Origin: Heliocidaris tuberculata
Taxonomy: Eukaryota; Echinodermata; Echinoidea; Camarodonta; Echinometridae
Assembly (NCBI GenBank): GCA_025618425.1
Contig: CM046852.1
Span: 7,936,303-8,000,302, forward strand
Direction of reading: 5' to 3'
Length of the DNA stretch: 64,000 bases
Position 1 is the first letter of the stretch. Every line of letters starts with the position of its first letter. Under the pieces are notes generated by a model. The model had not been told where the DNA came from. It saw only the letters and a list, made by a program, of their open reading frames with translations, and ran no database searches. This document shows positions 1 to 34,356 of this stretch, one piece after another. Both the position numbers and the translations under genes were made by a program.

Positions 1-104
1 GGTAGATGAACTTTTAGTAGTACACCTGACCTGTGACCTTCCAACTTATTACGTGACATTCCTATCTCCAGGAGGTTGATATAGTATATGTACCAATTAG
101 TAAA

Positions 105-275
105 ATAATATGTTCCTGTTTAGTCAAAGTCCTGACACCGGTTTTCGAAAAATAAGTGAGAAGTAATATGCTCCTGTTTAGTCAAAGTTCTTGGGGCAAA
201 GGGCGATAATGTTTTACTCTCACTTTTTTCCTGACACCGGTCTTCGAAAAAAAGAATAAGTTAGAAGTAATTTCA
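105..275. repeat. Local duplication in the 5' flank
   Basis: Two diverged copies of a unit with TTCCTGTTTAGTCAAAG, CCTGACACCGG and TTCGAAAAA. The second copy is opened by an insertion of about 45 bases. The rest of 276-1800 holds low-complexity DNA and no supported gene. Confidence 0.6.
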
Positions 276-524
276 TTTAGTGTCTTTTTTGTTGGTAGTC
301 ATTCAAAAAAAAAATGGGTTTAAACCTTAGACATCGCTCTAGAAAACGGCTATAAAGTATGAACTATAATGCGAAGTCAATAATCTTTTAGTATAAAAAA
401 AGAAGAAAAAAAAAGAAAACGAAATATTATGTTAAAAATGTATTGTAACCGTAATTGGCAATAATAGTCAGAAATTGGCTGGTTGCCACTAAAACTAACC
501 AACAACAACAACATCATGCGGAAT

Positions 525-536
525 GTATATATATAA

Positions 537-592
<56 letters not shown>
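525..592. repeat. (TA)n microsatellite
   Basis: Nearly pure TA dinucleotide tract of about 65 bases. Confidence 0.95.
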
Positions 593-597
<5 letters not shown>

Positions 598-637
598 GTC
601 ATGCACATAATTGTATGGCATGCATTGCCAGTTTTTG

Positions 638-720
638 AAGGCGTTGCTAGACCACTTCTAGTAGTGGTGGGTTTTCGGATCATAGTTTGCTGACAAGTTT
701 TCCAAAATATTTTAAACCAG
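638..720. repeat. Fragment of the CAGGGGCGTTG element family
   Basis: AGGCGTTGCTAGACCA and GCTGACAAGTTTTCCAAA match the start of the element at 10757-11158. Confidence 0.5.
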
Positions 721-1354
721 CCAATAAATTTAAAAATATAGACATAAAGTTTTGACACAGACATAAAAGTCTAAAAAATCACATCCCCACACCCTCGAGC
801 GACGTCCGGCTTCATGCCTTCCTTCCCGAGCATGGATGCTGGAGTCCAATGACCGACTTGAAAATATTTGTTATGCACTCAAACCATAACTGTTGATATT
901 GTGCCAATAGCACACTTTCGTGATATTGCAACATTAATTATTACGTATACTCTGCAACCACAATCATGTTTCCCGCCTCGACCTAGTTACTACTTACAAG
1001 GAGGTGGTTTTCCCTGTGCTACACTGAAAGTGAAACTGCTACAGTCATTAAAAAAAAATTTTTTTAATGATTTTTTTTTATTAGGTAAAATACAACACAA
1101 TAACATACTTTTTATACATGAACAAAAACAATACAATAAATGGTACAGTCCAACAAGGCATTAAACGTTAGATTCAAACTTATTGAAATAATTGCCAAGC
1201 TTACAATTTTTTAAAGGCAATATTGTACTCTGTTTTCTGTTTAACACGAATGAAAGAAAGCAATGAATAAAAAGAGGGTTTAACCTTTTGCTACAGTCAT
1301 TTTTAATGCTCTCAGTTAAAGTGTGTTTAACTTCAAGTCAAACACTATCTTGCT

Positions 1355-1512
1355 CAGTGCGGGGGGGGGGGGGGTGGTTATCAGACGTTTTTCTTCATGA
1401 TTCTCTGACAAGCAAAAAAAAAAAAAAATCCCCCAGCGCTTCAGAAGTCGATCCGTGGGGAGGGGGTGTCACATTTTATGGGGTACAGAATTCTCTGACA
1501 AGCAAGCAAGCA

Positions 1513-1550
<38 letters not shown>

Positions 1551-1610
1551 TATTTTTTTCCCCGGCCAAAAGTTGTCAGGGGGGCACTCTTCCCCCTGCC
1601 CCCCCCCCTT
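1355..1610. repeat. Homopolymer-rich block (G, A and C runs)
   Basis: A G-run near 1360, A-runs near 1415 and 1515-1548, and a C-run near 1600. The phrase ATTCTCTGACAAGCAA occurs twice (about 1400 and 1490), so part of the block is duplicated. Confidence 0.7.
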
Positions 1611-1802
1611 GGGTACGCTAGTGCTGTCAAGGGATTAGTACAGCCCCAGTTCAACAAAGTTTCTTTCAGATCGAGCACTAAAAATCCTACTCCACCCCTG
1701 GAAGCACTGCGATGAGACCATCTCATTATTTCGTAAAATAAAATCTGATGTAACACTCAAATTTATCCTTCATATTATTCTTTTGTTTAATAATTTCTGC
1801 AG

Positions 1803-2181
1803 TGAAGAAAATGGAGGAAACCGATGATAATGAGCCAATCCTTACCACCGATAAGGACGAACCACCAAACTACAGCTCCATTGTACCCAATGGAGACGCC
1901 TCTTCGGAAACATCGGGCGATGGCTCCCGACAGATCACGAACAATTTCGAAAATCTCCGAAAGACGCTTTTGGGATTCGTGATAGTGGCCGGTATCGCGG
2001 TCTCATGGGTCGGTTCGACGCAGTTTTCACAGAGTACTTATTCGGATACCTTCAACGCGCCATACTTTAACGTGTGGTTTGGGACATTGTGGATGTTTAT
2101 CTGCTATCCGTTTTACGTAATCGGTTCGTGGATATTCAAGAAGGAGAGTCGGAGCTATGCGGGAACAGTCGACTTGTACAG
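1803..2181 (+). CDS. SLC35F3/4: SLC35F-like exon 1 (first coding exon)
   Basis: Acceptor CAG ends at 1802. ATG at 1811 begins MEETDDNEPIL. Residues 1-123 are encoded: a hydrophilic N-terminus and the first two membrane segments. Donor AG|GTATGT splits an Arg codon (phase 2). The eight bases before the ATG would be the end of the leader. Confidence 0.85.
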
Positions 2182-4840
2182 GTATGTTAAGTGTTCGACT
2201 GTTTTAAAGCGTTATGCAGTCGATAGTTGATGAAATTCCACCATTATCAACTTAAACATGTTATAGCGTCAACGGAACTGCAACAGGCATATGGCATATT
2301 GGGCCCCTTTCGTTCAGTGTTTCCACTTGTACCTTAATAATAATATAAAGATATTAAGGTCGTTTTAGGTGGATGAGCGCAGAATGTAACCCCAATGGAG
2401 AAAGGAGCAGTATAATTCAAGCTTTATTAAGAAGGTACCAATGCCATCCGCACCCAGGGGCGGCGCTACAGGGGGGGGGGGCAGAGGGGGCGACCGCCCC
2501 CTATGATTTTTCAAGTAGTGAAAAAAGAAAAAAAAAAGAAGAAAAAATAAGAAAAGGAGGAAGAAAAGGGAAGAAAGAGGAAAGAGGAGTATTAAAAAGA
2601 GAGGTCTTAAACATATAACTCTATATTACCCCTGTTATTTAATGGAGAAAAAATATGACGTCATCTTTAGGTCGTCTTGCCCCTCCTATCAAAATACCCT
2701 GGCGCCGCCCCTGTCCGCACCTACACAAGGGTCGGGCGCTGGGAGTAGGCCTATCCTTCATAATGTTGGCGCCGGTAACATCTACCCATAGGTCGGCGAT
2801 TATTTATCTCCTATAATAATGTGTTTTATATCCTTTATATAACAATGTGAGTTTAATCTTTAATTTCGCAGGTGAACAACATAGATGTTCATTACCCCAA
2901 TTTTTTTTTTTTACCCACAATTTCTTTTTACAGACACTCCGAACGAGTCTTCGGTCGTAAGGGACTCACCATCAGAAACTACTTTCGATTGGTCGCTCCC
3001 TTCGCGTTGTGCTGGATGGTGACCAATTACATGTACGTTTACGCTCTGGGTAAGATCGCCGCGGCTGACGTCACAGCACTTTTCTCCAGTAACACGGCCT
3101 TTATTTACATATTCTCGTGGATTTGGCTTCACGAACGACTTGTGCTTCTCCCGGCAAGGGTAAGAGATAAACATGCTTAAATTATTCATTTTGGGCTTCT
3201 GCTCTCTCTCTCTTCCCTCCTCTCTCTCTCTCTTTTTACTTAGTACCTCTCTAGCTATCTTTCTATTTATACCTATCTGTCTATCTATCGATTTCTATCT
3301 CTATCCCCTCCTTTTTCTTTCTTATTCCTTTGTTTCCCTGTCACCTTTCTTCTATGATCCTCTTTTTCTCCCCCCCCTCCCCCCCCCCCCCCTCCCCCCC
3401 TCACAGTCATCATATGGTTGATCAGTGGCGATGAAAGAATGGGAGGGGCAAGGGCGTCGGGGGGGGGTGTATTCTGCCGGCAAACCATGCAAATCTATAA
3501 AGTTAACCCTCTTTCCGCTACCACTGTATCGTTTCAGTCAAATTTGATTAACAAAATTAGATATCGCAAATTATTTGCTTGTTTGAAATTCTGGAGCAAA
3601 CTGTCTTTTCGGTCTCGGGTCTCAAGCTGGCCCCATTCATATCATTCCACATCCATCCCTCTTGTATTTCTATTATAGCTGTTGTTATAAGAAACTTAAG
3701 AAGTATATTTTTCTCGATTATTTTAAATTACCAGGGTGTATCAGTTCTTCTCTCCATCGGTGGTATCGTCCTCATCTCATACGCAGACGGTTTTCAAGGA
3801 ACTACTGCCGTCGGTATCGCACTCTCAATCGGCTCAGCTATCGGATCAGCTATCTACAAGGTGATGTATCGAAATCCAGGCCTATACCTATCAAATCAAC
3901 TGAATATAGTATCCGAGAGAGATTTAAGAAAGTCGCCAAGAGATAATATTTGAAAAAATAATGATAATCAACTTTGAAATGAAGAGCAAAAGATGGAGGA
4001 GGAGGAGAATAAAACATTGTGGAAAAGGAGGAATAGTAGAATGAGCATAATTATGGACAGTGTAGAAATATAAGCCTATACTTATCAGCTGATTATATTA
4101 GTTAAGATATGATTAAGAAAGTTTGCCGAAAGATAGTAATTGAAAATAGTAATAAACTAGTTATTGAAGAAGTTGACGAGTGTCAAGAGAAAATTAAATA
4201 AGTAGACAAATTTCCTTTATTCAGTTTTATTTTTTTTCATTGAAACCAAATATCGGAGTTTCATGATGATAGTACCAAAGTACCGGATAGTAAATCTGAT
4301 GCCAAATGGAATGGGGCAGTTTGGAATCGAAATTACATCATTATACTTTTTGTTTTGCCAATTTGATAGACAGACTAGTCATTTTTAATTCCAAATCAAG
4401 TTGAGTTTACTGAAATGTCAACAAATGAACGTAAGAAATTTTATGATGACACAAAGGTTCTACAATTACGTGAATTCCTTCCACTGTAACTAACCAAAAT
4501 AAAAGAGAAATAGCATGGTATTTTATAGCATTAAAATGCATAGTCACGTATCAAAGGTCGACAGCCTTATCAAATCTATCTTAATGATCTTTTGTTTGAT
4601 TTATTTCTCATTATAGGTTTTATTCAAACGTTACATCGGCGATGCGACTTCGGGACAGGTTAGCTTGTTTCTGTCGCTGCTGGCGCTCTTTGATTTAGTC
4701 TTTCTGTGGCCTGTGTTGTTGGCCGTGTATTACACTGGGTTTGAACAGTGGGACTGGAACAACATGCCGTGGAACTACCTTTGTGGTAGCTCTGTACTGT
4801 CTGTTGGTAAGAATGAAAAAAAAATCCACAAAAAAGCGAA

Positions 4841-4888
<48 letters not shown>

Positions 4889-5364
4889 AAGAGAAAGAGA
4901 GTGAGTGAGAGAGAGAAACTTCAAAGAGATCGTGTTTTGTTAGTAATGCTAGCCACCACTGGTTTAATTCTCTAGCCCTTTCACTTTTTTTTGAAAGCCG
5001 TATGATTTTGACAGTTGTTATTCTAATTATATAATTATTATTATTATTTATTTGGCACTTTCAAAAGAAGGGGAAAAAATATCAAGAAACAAGAAACAAT
5101 GTACCGTACATACATTTAACTTGAATGAATACAATAATTTCATTGACACTTGCGCACCCTACCAGGTGGCCTGGGTGAGGAACAGGTCAACTTAATGACC
5201 ATGGCATACAGGCCTTCCTTTCCACACCTGATCGGGTTCACAAGCATCTTAACATACAGTGTGAATACTACATAGATTAATATCACATTAAAAAAAATGA
5301 CGGATGAGAAGTTGAAACATAATATGCGTGCTATTGTAGCTTAATTGAGATCATAAAGTAATGC

Positions 5365-5399
<35 letters not shown>

Positions 5400-8021
5400 G
5401 GGAGACAGGAGAGGGAGCAGAATAGGGAGACTGCAAGTAAAATAACAAGTTCTGGATCATGACAGAGATGTCATTTGCATAAAATATCTTGTCTTGTTTA
5501 TTTCTTTTGAGAATATTTTTTGTCATGATCCTGAATAGGTCTGCTGCCATAAAATAGATAAAATAAATACCTTTTAACATTTTTATAAACTGTAATTTTG
5601 GGATATAAGCAAAGCATGAAAATGATTATATAATTGTCTACCTTATTATTGCTTAAAAGACGAAGTGATAAAAAGGAAATAATGAAGAGCTTAAAGGGGG
5701 TACCCAATGCTGAAACAATGTTAGTTCATTTAAAAGATCATGATTTTATTAGCAGAAAATCATCTGCCTTAAGTTTTTTAAAAATTCGTGTTGCCAGAAA
5801 AATCCCCGAAATATGGTAAGACTTCAGGGTATTTTGGCCCCTCAGCTGTGTCCCAATTTCAGCTAGGTAACCACAATGACGTCAAAGTGGTTACCCAGGT
5901 TCGCGTATTGCAGATGTGTTGCGCGCTAGACTGTACAAAATGCATTACACCTTGCGCGCATTTTGCTATAATTGCGCGACAAGGTAACCACTTTGACGTC
6001 ATTGTGGTTACCTGGCTGAAATTGGGACACAGCTGAGGGGCCAAAATATCCTGAAATCTTACCATATTTCGGGGATTTTCTGCCAATACGAATTAAAAAT
6101 AAAATTTAAGGCAGATGATTTTCTTCTAATAAAATCATGATCTTTTAAATGAACTAACATTGTTTCAGCATTGTGTACCCCCTTTAAGCATATGGAAATC
6201 GTTATGTAGTGAATTTTAAGCTGATCAACGAAATATGAATAACAGAAATTGGAGAAACACCTGACTAAAATTCTTTAAAAGTTTCTACAACAATATCATG
6301 TAGTTGTTTATGCTTGCATAACAAGAATTCATATGGATTTTTTTCTTTACTCGTTCGTTTTAAAAATATCAAATGGACGGATATGGACGTAATATTTTAC
6401 TTGTAGTAAACACTCTATAAGTTGCATGACAGACTATTAATTTTTTTGTTTACATTGACAGTTTTCAACTTCCTGATCAACTTCGGTATTGCCGTTACGT
6501 TCCCACTGTTCATCGCTCTTGGTACCGTGGTTGGTATCCCACTCAATGCAAGTATGTGAACACACCATCTATTATTGTAGATCAATTACAATAATTTCGA
6601 GACAATTGACCACATTTTGTGGTTTGGCTCATTAACTTCTGAATCAGAGCTCTGAAAAATACACCAGATACAGGAGTAGAAAAAGCAAAAATTTCTACAC
6701 ACATTGTATCCATTTTTGTTGCAAGATCATATTGCGTTTGATGCCAGGAATTTTGAAAAGGAGAATGAGCTTCAAAATCCTTAAATTGGCAACACATTGA
6801 GAGGTTCAAAATCACTGTTTTTTTATCAAAATTGGCAATTTTTTCAACTTTTCGACCAAGTTTTTAATGATGTATATTGTTTTCAAAGACATTGCATTTT
6901 GTTAGACCCAAGTAGCACTAAAAGAAAAATATTAATGTTGCCAATTTGAAGAACAAAATGTGATCAATTTAGCCTTTAAATAATTCCTGTCATGAAAGGG
7001 TTAAATATTTTAAAGGGTAAATGTGCAAACCCAAAGCAATGTCTCCTCTTAACAATATGGACCGACGGGGATTATTTTTAGTTGAAAAACCTGCTATGCC
7101 AAGAAAGGTCTGTTGATAATAACGCTAAGAAGTAGGGTTTAAATTTGCATCCAAATTGGTGCATTAACGAGTGTCAGTTTGAAAGTGAAATTAAAGCTAA
7201 GATGCAAATTATGCGCTTTAACAGGTGCAATAAATGTCCAGAAAATAATGCTCGGTGGTGGTGGTGGTGGTGGTGGTGGTGGTGGTGGTGGTGGAGGTGG
7301 GGTGGGCGGGGGGGGGGGGGGGGAGAGGGAGGGGGAGGGGGAGGGGGAGGCTGGGTGAGGGATTACGAACAAAGAAACTTTTCAAAAATGGATTTTGGGC
7401 CTGAAAGGTACCGAAAAGGAAAAGTACCGAAAGGGGTACCAGCACGGTCCAGAATATGACTATATTTAATCCCCCAAACCTGGGCCCCGTTGCATAAAAC
7501 AGACCGTTAACGGTAAATTTTGCCATCAATGGTAACTCCCATGGAAACCTTGATTTTGATTGGCTGTTGAGTGGTGTTACCATGGTAGTTACCATTGATA
7601 GCAGAGTTACCGTTAACGGTAAGTTTTATGTAACAGGGCCCTGTTCTTTTGTTGTTTTTCCCCTCAATAGCGGAGGGTGGGAGGCAACGCTACCGTTCCC
7701 ATGGATCCCCCATGGGAACCACAATTATACACAACGTTAATCATCTTCATTTTCTTTCTTTTATTTCTTCCAGTTGTCGATCTTATTTTCCGCGATAGAG
7801 GTTTCGGTGCTTGGAAGATCGGAGGCACAGTTCTCATCGTTTTCGGATTCCTCATTATGCTGATGCCCGAGAAATGGCAGGAGAAAGCATACTGTTGCAA
7901 ATCCAGAAACTCATTAACGCTAAATGCGGATGCGGAAGCAGCGAACAATGATAGCGGTATCGATAATCCAACGCTGGAAAACAATGCATCCAAAAAGGGA
8001 GAAATGAATGGAAAAGTTTGA
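1811..8021 (+). CDS. SLC35F3/4: SLC35F3/F4-like solute carrier (six coding exons, 416 aa)
   Basis: Coding exons are 1811-2181, 2934-3159, 3735-3860, 4617-4806, 6462-6551 and 7774-8021. All have GT-AG borders and the phases join without a stop, giving 416 aa. The product is a multipass membrane protein of the drug/metabolite transporter fold. The human F3 member has been linked to thiamine transport; the substrate here is unknown. An acidic cytoplasmic N-terminus of about 50 residues precedes the first membrane segment (about 52-72). Family signatures are the ALFSSNTAF stretch, SYADGF, the W-x2-MPW-x3-CG loop, NFGIAVTFP, and a last helix ending in LMPEKW followed by a charged tail. Length matches the usual 410-490 aa. 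A polypyrimidine-AG acceptor ends at 1802, just before the ATG, so a leader exon probably lies upstream, and the 5' end of the gene is not seen. F3 and F4 cannot be separated by eye. Confidence 0.9.
2455..2713. mobile_element. hAT-type MITE, copy 1 (transporter intron 1)
   Basis: It begins CAGGGGCGGCGC and ends GCGCCGCCCCTG. The 8-bp target duplication TCCGCACC is perfect on both sides (2447-2454, 2714-2721). The interior is A/G-rich with no coding capacity. It is nearly identical to 59585-59850. Confidence 0.9.
2934..3159 (+). CDS. SLC35F3/4: SLC35F-like exon 2
   Basis: Acceptor ...TTTTACAG, donor AGG|GTAAGA. It encodes residues 124-199, including the conserved LFSSNTAF-x-YIFSW segment and the following charged LHERL turn typical of SLC35F3/F4. 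Confidence 0.9.
3199..3408. repeat. Polypyrimidine tract in transporter intron 2
   Basis: CT-rich low-complexity DNA (CTCTCT, TCTATC and long C-runs). The intron continues to 3734 with nothing else recognised. Confidence 0.85.
3735..3860 (+). CDS. SLC35F3/4: SLC35F-like exon 3
   Basis: Acceptor TTACCAG, donor AAG|GTGATG; 42 codons in phase 0. It encodes GGIVLISYADGF and a Gly/Ser/Ala-rich helix ending SAIYK, both characteristic of the family. Confidence 0.88.
3861..4616. other. Transporter intron 3, no recognised content
   Basis: AT-rich intron DNA. No inverted repeat, microsatellite or coding signal was noticed. Confidence 0.5.
4617..4806 (+). CDS. SLC35F3/4: SLC35F-like exon 4
   Basis: Acceptor CATTATAG, donor TTG|GTAAGA. 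It encodes residues 242-304, with a long hydrophobic helix (SLFLSLLALFDLVFLW) and the WNNMPWNYLCG loop. A (GA)n microsatellite begins about 35 bases past the donor. Confidence 0.9.
4839..4916. repeat. (GA)n microsatellite
   Basis: GA tract just downstream of the transporter exon 4 donor. A second (GA)n with a G-run lies at 5364-5404 in the same intron. Confidence 0.9.
5695..6183. mobile_element. Long foldback element flanked by TTAA
   Basis: Two arms of about 200 bases are reverse complements. The left arm runs AGGGGGTAC..., then CTCAGCTGTGTCCCAATTTC and GGTAACCACAATGACGTCA. The right arm mirrors these and ends GTACCCCCT. A spacer of about 80 bases separates them. TTAA flanks both ends (5691-5694, 6184-6187). 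Confidence 0.85.
6462..6551 (+). CDS. SLC35F3/4: SLC35F-like exon 5
   Basis: Acceptor TTGACAG, donor GCAA|GTATGT. Thirty codons encode FNFLINFGIAVTFP and the GIPLNA motif. It is too short to stand out as an open reading frame and was found by homology and phase. Confidence 0.88.
6594..7000. mobile_element. Interspersed repeat ending TGAAAGGG|TTAA, copy A
   Basis: About 400 bases shared with 58576-58986 (CACATTTTGTGGTTTGGC, GTTGCCAATTTGAAGAACAA). The right end has TTAA at 7001-7004; the left terminus is degraded. Confidence 0.75.
7253..7352. repeat. (GGT)n and G-rich tract
   Basis: About 13 GGT units followed by G-runs and GGGGGA units. It encodes only homopolymer shadows and may form quadruplex structures. 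Confidence 0.9.
7482..7641. mobile_element. Small palindromic element GGGCCC...GTTGCATAAAAC
   Basis: Ends GGGCCCCGTTGCATAAAAC and GTTTTATGTAACAGGGCCC are inverted repeats. Inner pairs such as ACCGTTAACGGTAA and GGTAACTCCCATGG also mirror. It lies 130 bases before the last transporter exon. Confidence 0.8.
7774..8021 (+). CDS. SLC35F3/4: SLC35F-like exon 6 (last exon)
   Basis: Acceptor TTCTTCCAG. It encodes VDLIFRDRGFGAWKIGG, the final helix (VLIVFGFLIMLMPEKW) and a polar C-terminal tail of about 55 residues, ending at TGA 8019-8021. No AATAAA was found in the next 850 bases. Confidence 0.92.
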
Positions 8022-8879
8022 CGATTATTTTTCATGTTTTATATAATTATTATAGTTTTTTAAGTTTGATATCCAATTGCTGTTTATATTGAATATTCAA
8101 AGTAATATTCCAGTACATAATGTTTTGTTAATCGGACCAATATCGGCTTTCCACTATTACACAAAACGGTGCTTTATCGCTATTGGCCGATCACTGCCCA
8201 TAGTGGTCGCATACGCGCCACATAGCATCACATGACTTGGTGTGCCAACAGGGAAAAATACTTTTTGTCATCGTTATAGATTATGTTAATATTTTACAGA
8301 TCAAAAGATGAATTCATGAACTAGCATTATGGGTTTTACGGTAACCAACTAGTGATAGCATTGCCAACAAAGAATTTACGTTCGATCAAAAGTGGTTTCC
8401 CCATTTGCTGCAATAATGGTAGAATGTTTCCCCTCCTTCACGGAAATGTTCAGAAAATAGCTTCAAAATGCTATTTCTTTTGGATGATAGTTGAAAGTCA
8501 GTATTGATCCTGAACGTTAATGTTACAATTCTCTCTAGCGACTGCTTATAAGGAAATACACTGTTTGTACATGTCCATGTCGACTTTCCAGCTCGACACG
8601 AGAGTATTGTATTGTCTCTAGTCACTTAATTGATATACTGAGAATAGACAGTACTGAAATTCGGCCCAGAAATTTGTTTGTGCTTTAGATTAGAAACATT
8701 TGGGCAGTAATGCTGTTCAGAGATGTGTAAATTGCAATTTGTTAAAGCATACTCGTACATAGCATCATTATTATAATGTGAAGTGTTTGCAAGCCGCAGG
8801 TGATCCGACTCAGGCTGTGATTTCTAGCGAACGTTTAAGCAAGGAATCGCAAGAAACGCATCCAGTATTGGAACATTAA

Positions 8880-9237
8880 AGTGTACCAATCACCTGAAAA
8901 AAATAATTTGTGTACAGCTAGAAAGTACTAGAAAGTATAAAATCAATCTCGAAGAATATTGGTCAACGGTTAAGGAGTATGAAGGAAAAAAAGATAACAT
9001 GAAAATGCTCGCGCGGAACCGAACTCCGAGTTTAGTTCCGCGCGAGCCTTTATCTTGGCAAGCGCGTACGCGTGCGTCGAGTAGTCTACTCACGAGTCGG
9101 TTTTACGCTCATAGAGAGTGTAATTAAAATTGCAGTATCTCTTTACAGAATTAATATTTGAAGCCAATATTTTGAATATAGTATGACATGAACCCCCTAA
9201 CATACAGAGCAAAATATTTTTTTGTGGTTGGTACCCT
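8880..9237. mobile_element. TTAA-flanked MITE, copy A
   Basis: Begins AGTGTACCAATCACC and ends GGTTGGTACCCT, with TTAA at 8876-8879 and 9238-9241. It carries an inner palindrome around GCGCGGAACCGAACTCCG. A homologous copy lies at 43215-43567 in the same orientation. Confidence 0.82.
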
Positions 9238-9328
9238 TTAACTGAGGAGGGCCTAAAGCCATGCAGGCTCACACGAGGCGTCATTTGCTGACGGTAGGAC
9301 CATAGGTAAGGACCGTGTCAGTGACTAA

Positions 9329-9532
9329 AGGCCACCGCACACTACACGACCTGAGGTCGTACGACCTAGAGGTCATACGACCTAGTCCACGACCTCGCAA
9401 AAATTCAACATGCCAAAACCTGGGACCTGATCGTGCGACCTGGTCCTACGACCTGAAACTTGGGTGTTTGGTGACGTCATACCGTAGTTCGGAAGGTCGT
9501 ACGACCTCAGGTCGTGTAGTGTGCGGTGGCCT
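9329..9532. mobile_element. Palindromic MITE with GGTCGT motifs, TAA-flanked
   Basis: Arms AGGCCACCGCACACTACACG and its reverse complement. The interior repeats TACGACCT. TAA flanks both sides (9326-9328, 9533-9535), as in PIF/Harbinger insertions. Confidence 0.82.
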
Positions 9533-9649
9533 TAACTTGTACGGTCTACTGCGCGTCATGGAAGAGTGATATCGTTTCAAAAATTAACGCAAAATGAACA
9601 GTGGCAAACATTATACTTTTAATGACTGTATGGCGTATTGGTTGAACTC

Positions 9650-9835
9650 CTTCGCTGGCTCGATTAGCGCAGGTACTGACGCAATTGACGTGACGCCTGT
9701 GTGAGCCCCGGGCTTAAGTGAATTCAAGCCCCGACAGGGCGCTAATGTCCCTTGGCAAGATATCAATCTAAATTTGTCTGTCTCGACCCAGGTATTTATA
9801 GTAAGCTGGGATAGTGATATCCAAACAACTCTTGA
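9650..9835 (+). mobile_element. Possible SINE fragment
   Basis: Contains GGCGCTAATGTCCCTTGGCAAG, ATATCAATCT and CTCGACCCAGGTATTTATAG, which resemble the post-tRNA body of the SINE at 33688. No convincing B box was found. Confidence 0.35.
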
Positions 9836-10756
9836 AACGCATACATGTATATCACCTTGTGCTATGCGTTATAAATATGAAAATGCAATATACACATGTA
9901 TGCATTTTTAAAAAGAATTTAGTTATTAAAGATATCATGTGGATGACATAAGAGATGCTATCAATGTGTACACATTATTCTTTTGTCGAGGTCAGTAAGT
10001 TAAGGCAGTGAGGCTTAACAGTCAAGAAATTTGTTTTTCATTTTCTTTTAGTATTTAGGATAATAATTGATATATAGTTCCACCCTTTGTTATGATTTTC
10101 ATTGTTTCAACTCGTTATTATATAAACTAATGTTCTAGTCTATGCACAAGTCACCAAAGGCTCAGTAAAAAAACGCCTAGGAAATTGCCAGTCTTTAAGA
10201 AATTCACACATTAAACATCAAATATTATTTCACTATATTATTGCCAATATCAAATGTTAATAAAAAGTTGATTGGTGATGCCTTTCACCGTGTGGTTATT
10301 TTACAAAGTTATAATGAATTGACATTCTCTCTCATCTGCAATACATGTACAGTATTACTAATTAATGGTAAGTTTTGTCGGTGTAATTTTACATTAAGTA
10401 CTTGTGTAAGTTTTATGAGAAGTATCAATTGTTAAACATGCTTCTATGCAAAGATAAAGTGATTGAATGAAATATATGATCGTACATGCAATGATGTCAT
10501 CATTTTCCTTGTTTCACACAATTTGAGTAAATTCAAGAAAAAAATCCATTAAATAAGTGTCCTTGTAACACTTTGTAACAGATGGTCAACATCTAGGCTC
10601 TCTCAGAAGAAGTGCCCATATATTTGAATGGTCTATTATCTTCAAATGAGCAGTGCAACGCCTTGGAGATACATGTATATTCATGAATATATTCATAAAT
10701 ATATTCATGTATTCTGATAACCTGTCTACCCTGACCCACGCACGCGAACAGATTGT
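9836..10756. other. Intergenic DNA, no recognised content
   Basis: AT-rich, with only short local repeats (ATTCATGAATATATTCATAA near 10680). Confidence 0.5.
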
Positions 10757-11158
10757 CAGGGGCGTTGCTAGACCATTCTAAATGGGAGGTGTGTGTGTGT
10801 GTGTGGGGGGGGGGGGGGTATCAGACCAAATTTGCCGACAAGTTTGCTCACAAATTTTCCAATAAGCGTGGGGGGTGGATTTAAAAGTTTCGAGACGAAT
10901 ATTAAATAAGGACACTTGACAAAATAAAATACTTAACGTAATTTGTGTTTAATGGAGTATATCATTCTGCAAAGTGTGGGTGTGTGTGTGTGTGTGTGTC
11001 TCTCTCTCTCTTTATATAATACATACACGTATTTAAATAAATTGCGATTTGCCGCAAGGTTATACATAGATTCTAAGTTTGGTGATTTAAAAAAAAAAAA
11101 AAAAACTGGGGGGGGGGGGGGAATGTTGCATCCAGTACCACAATAAGCGACGCCCCTA
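10757..11158. mobile_element. hAT-type MITE (CAGGGGCGTTG)
   Basis: Left end CAGGGGCGTTGCTAGACC, right end AGCGACGCCCCT. The 8-bp flanks CAGATTGT/CAGATGGT differ at one base. It contains GT, G and A runs. A fragment resembling its left end lies at 638-720. Confidence 0.7.
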
Positions 11159-11437
11159 CAGATGGTTATTAAAGGATGTTATGGTGAGAGATTGTGTATT
11201 CAACCATCTTTTTTAGTTAATTTCTTTTGCCAGCTGCAACCGCAGAAGGTGTCAAGAGCGTATGGTATACGCGCATTCTATTCGCTCCCATGATGTAATA
11301 CCAGTTCGCAATATCGATCCACTTGTGAAAATATGTAATTGAGCGATGTAACCTGATTGTACGCATCATATCAATTAGAATCTACTTGAAGTTCCGATCA
11401 AATTTTGAACTCGTGAATCAAACAAAAACTTCATGGA

Positions 11438-33988
<22,551 letters not shown>

Positions 33989-34350
33989 TGGGGTAGATAA
34001 ACGGGATACATGTCAATACCCGTATTTTTTTTAGATGTGACCAGAGATCAAGCCGTGTATAAATTTCATGGAGTTCTGGTCATACTTACCAAGGGAATAC
34101 CTAGGGAAGATACTGCACGCATGCACTATACGCGCCTCTTTATTCCGTTCCAAGTTTTTCTTCCTTTTCAAGATGGCTGGATCGGTTTCCTGGTGCAGGC
34201 GATTCATAATCGTACTTGATGGGCTCACGGTCATTCCTCCAGCACCTTTCCAAAGCTACTTCAAAACTGTACACACTCGGGGCAGTAATGGTGTCGTTGT
34301 GAAGATTCCATGGTTTACGTATTCGTATCTCTGAGTTTTGGTCCTATAGG

Positions 34351-34356
34351 AATAAA
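34351..34356 (+). terminator. Candidate poly(A) signal of PAH1
   Basis: AATAAA about 360 bases after the PAH1 stop; it is the first such hexamer downstream. There is no transcript evidence. Confidence 0.3.
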
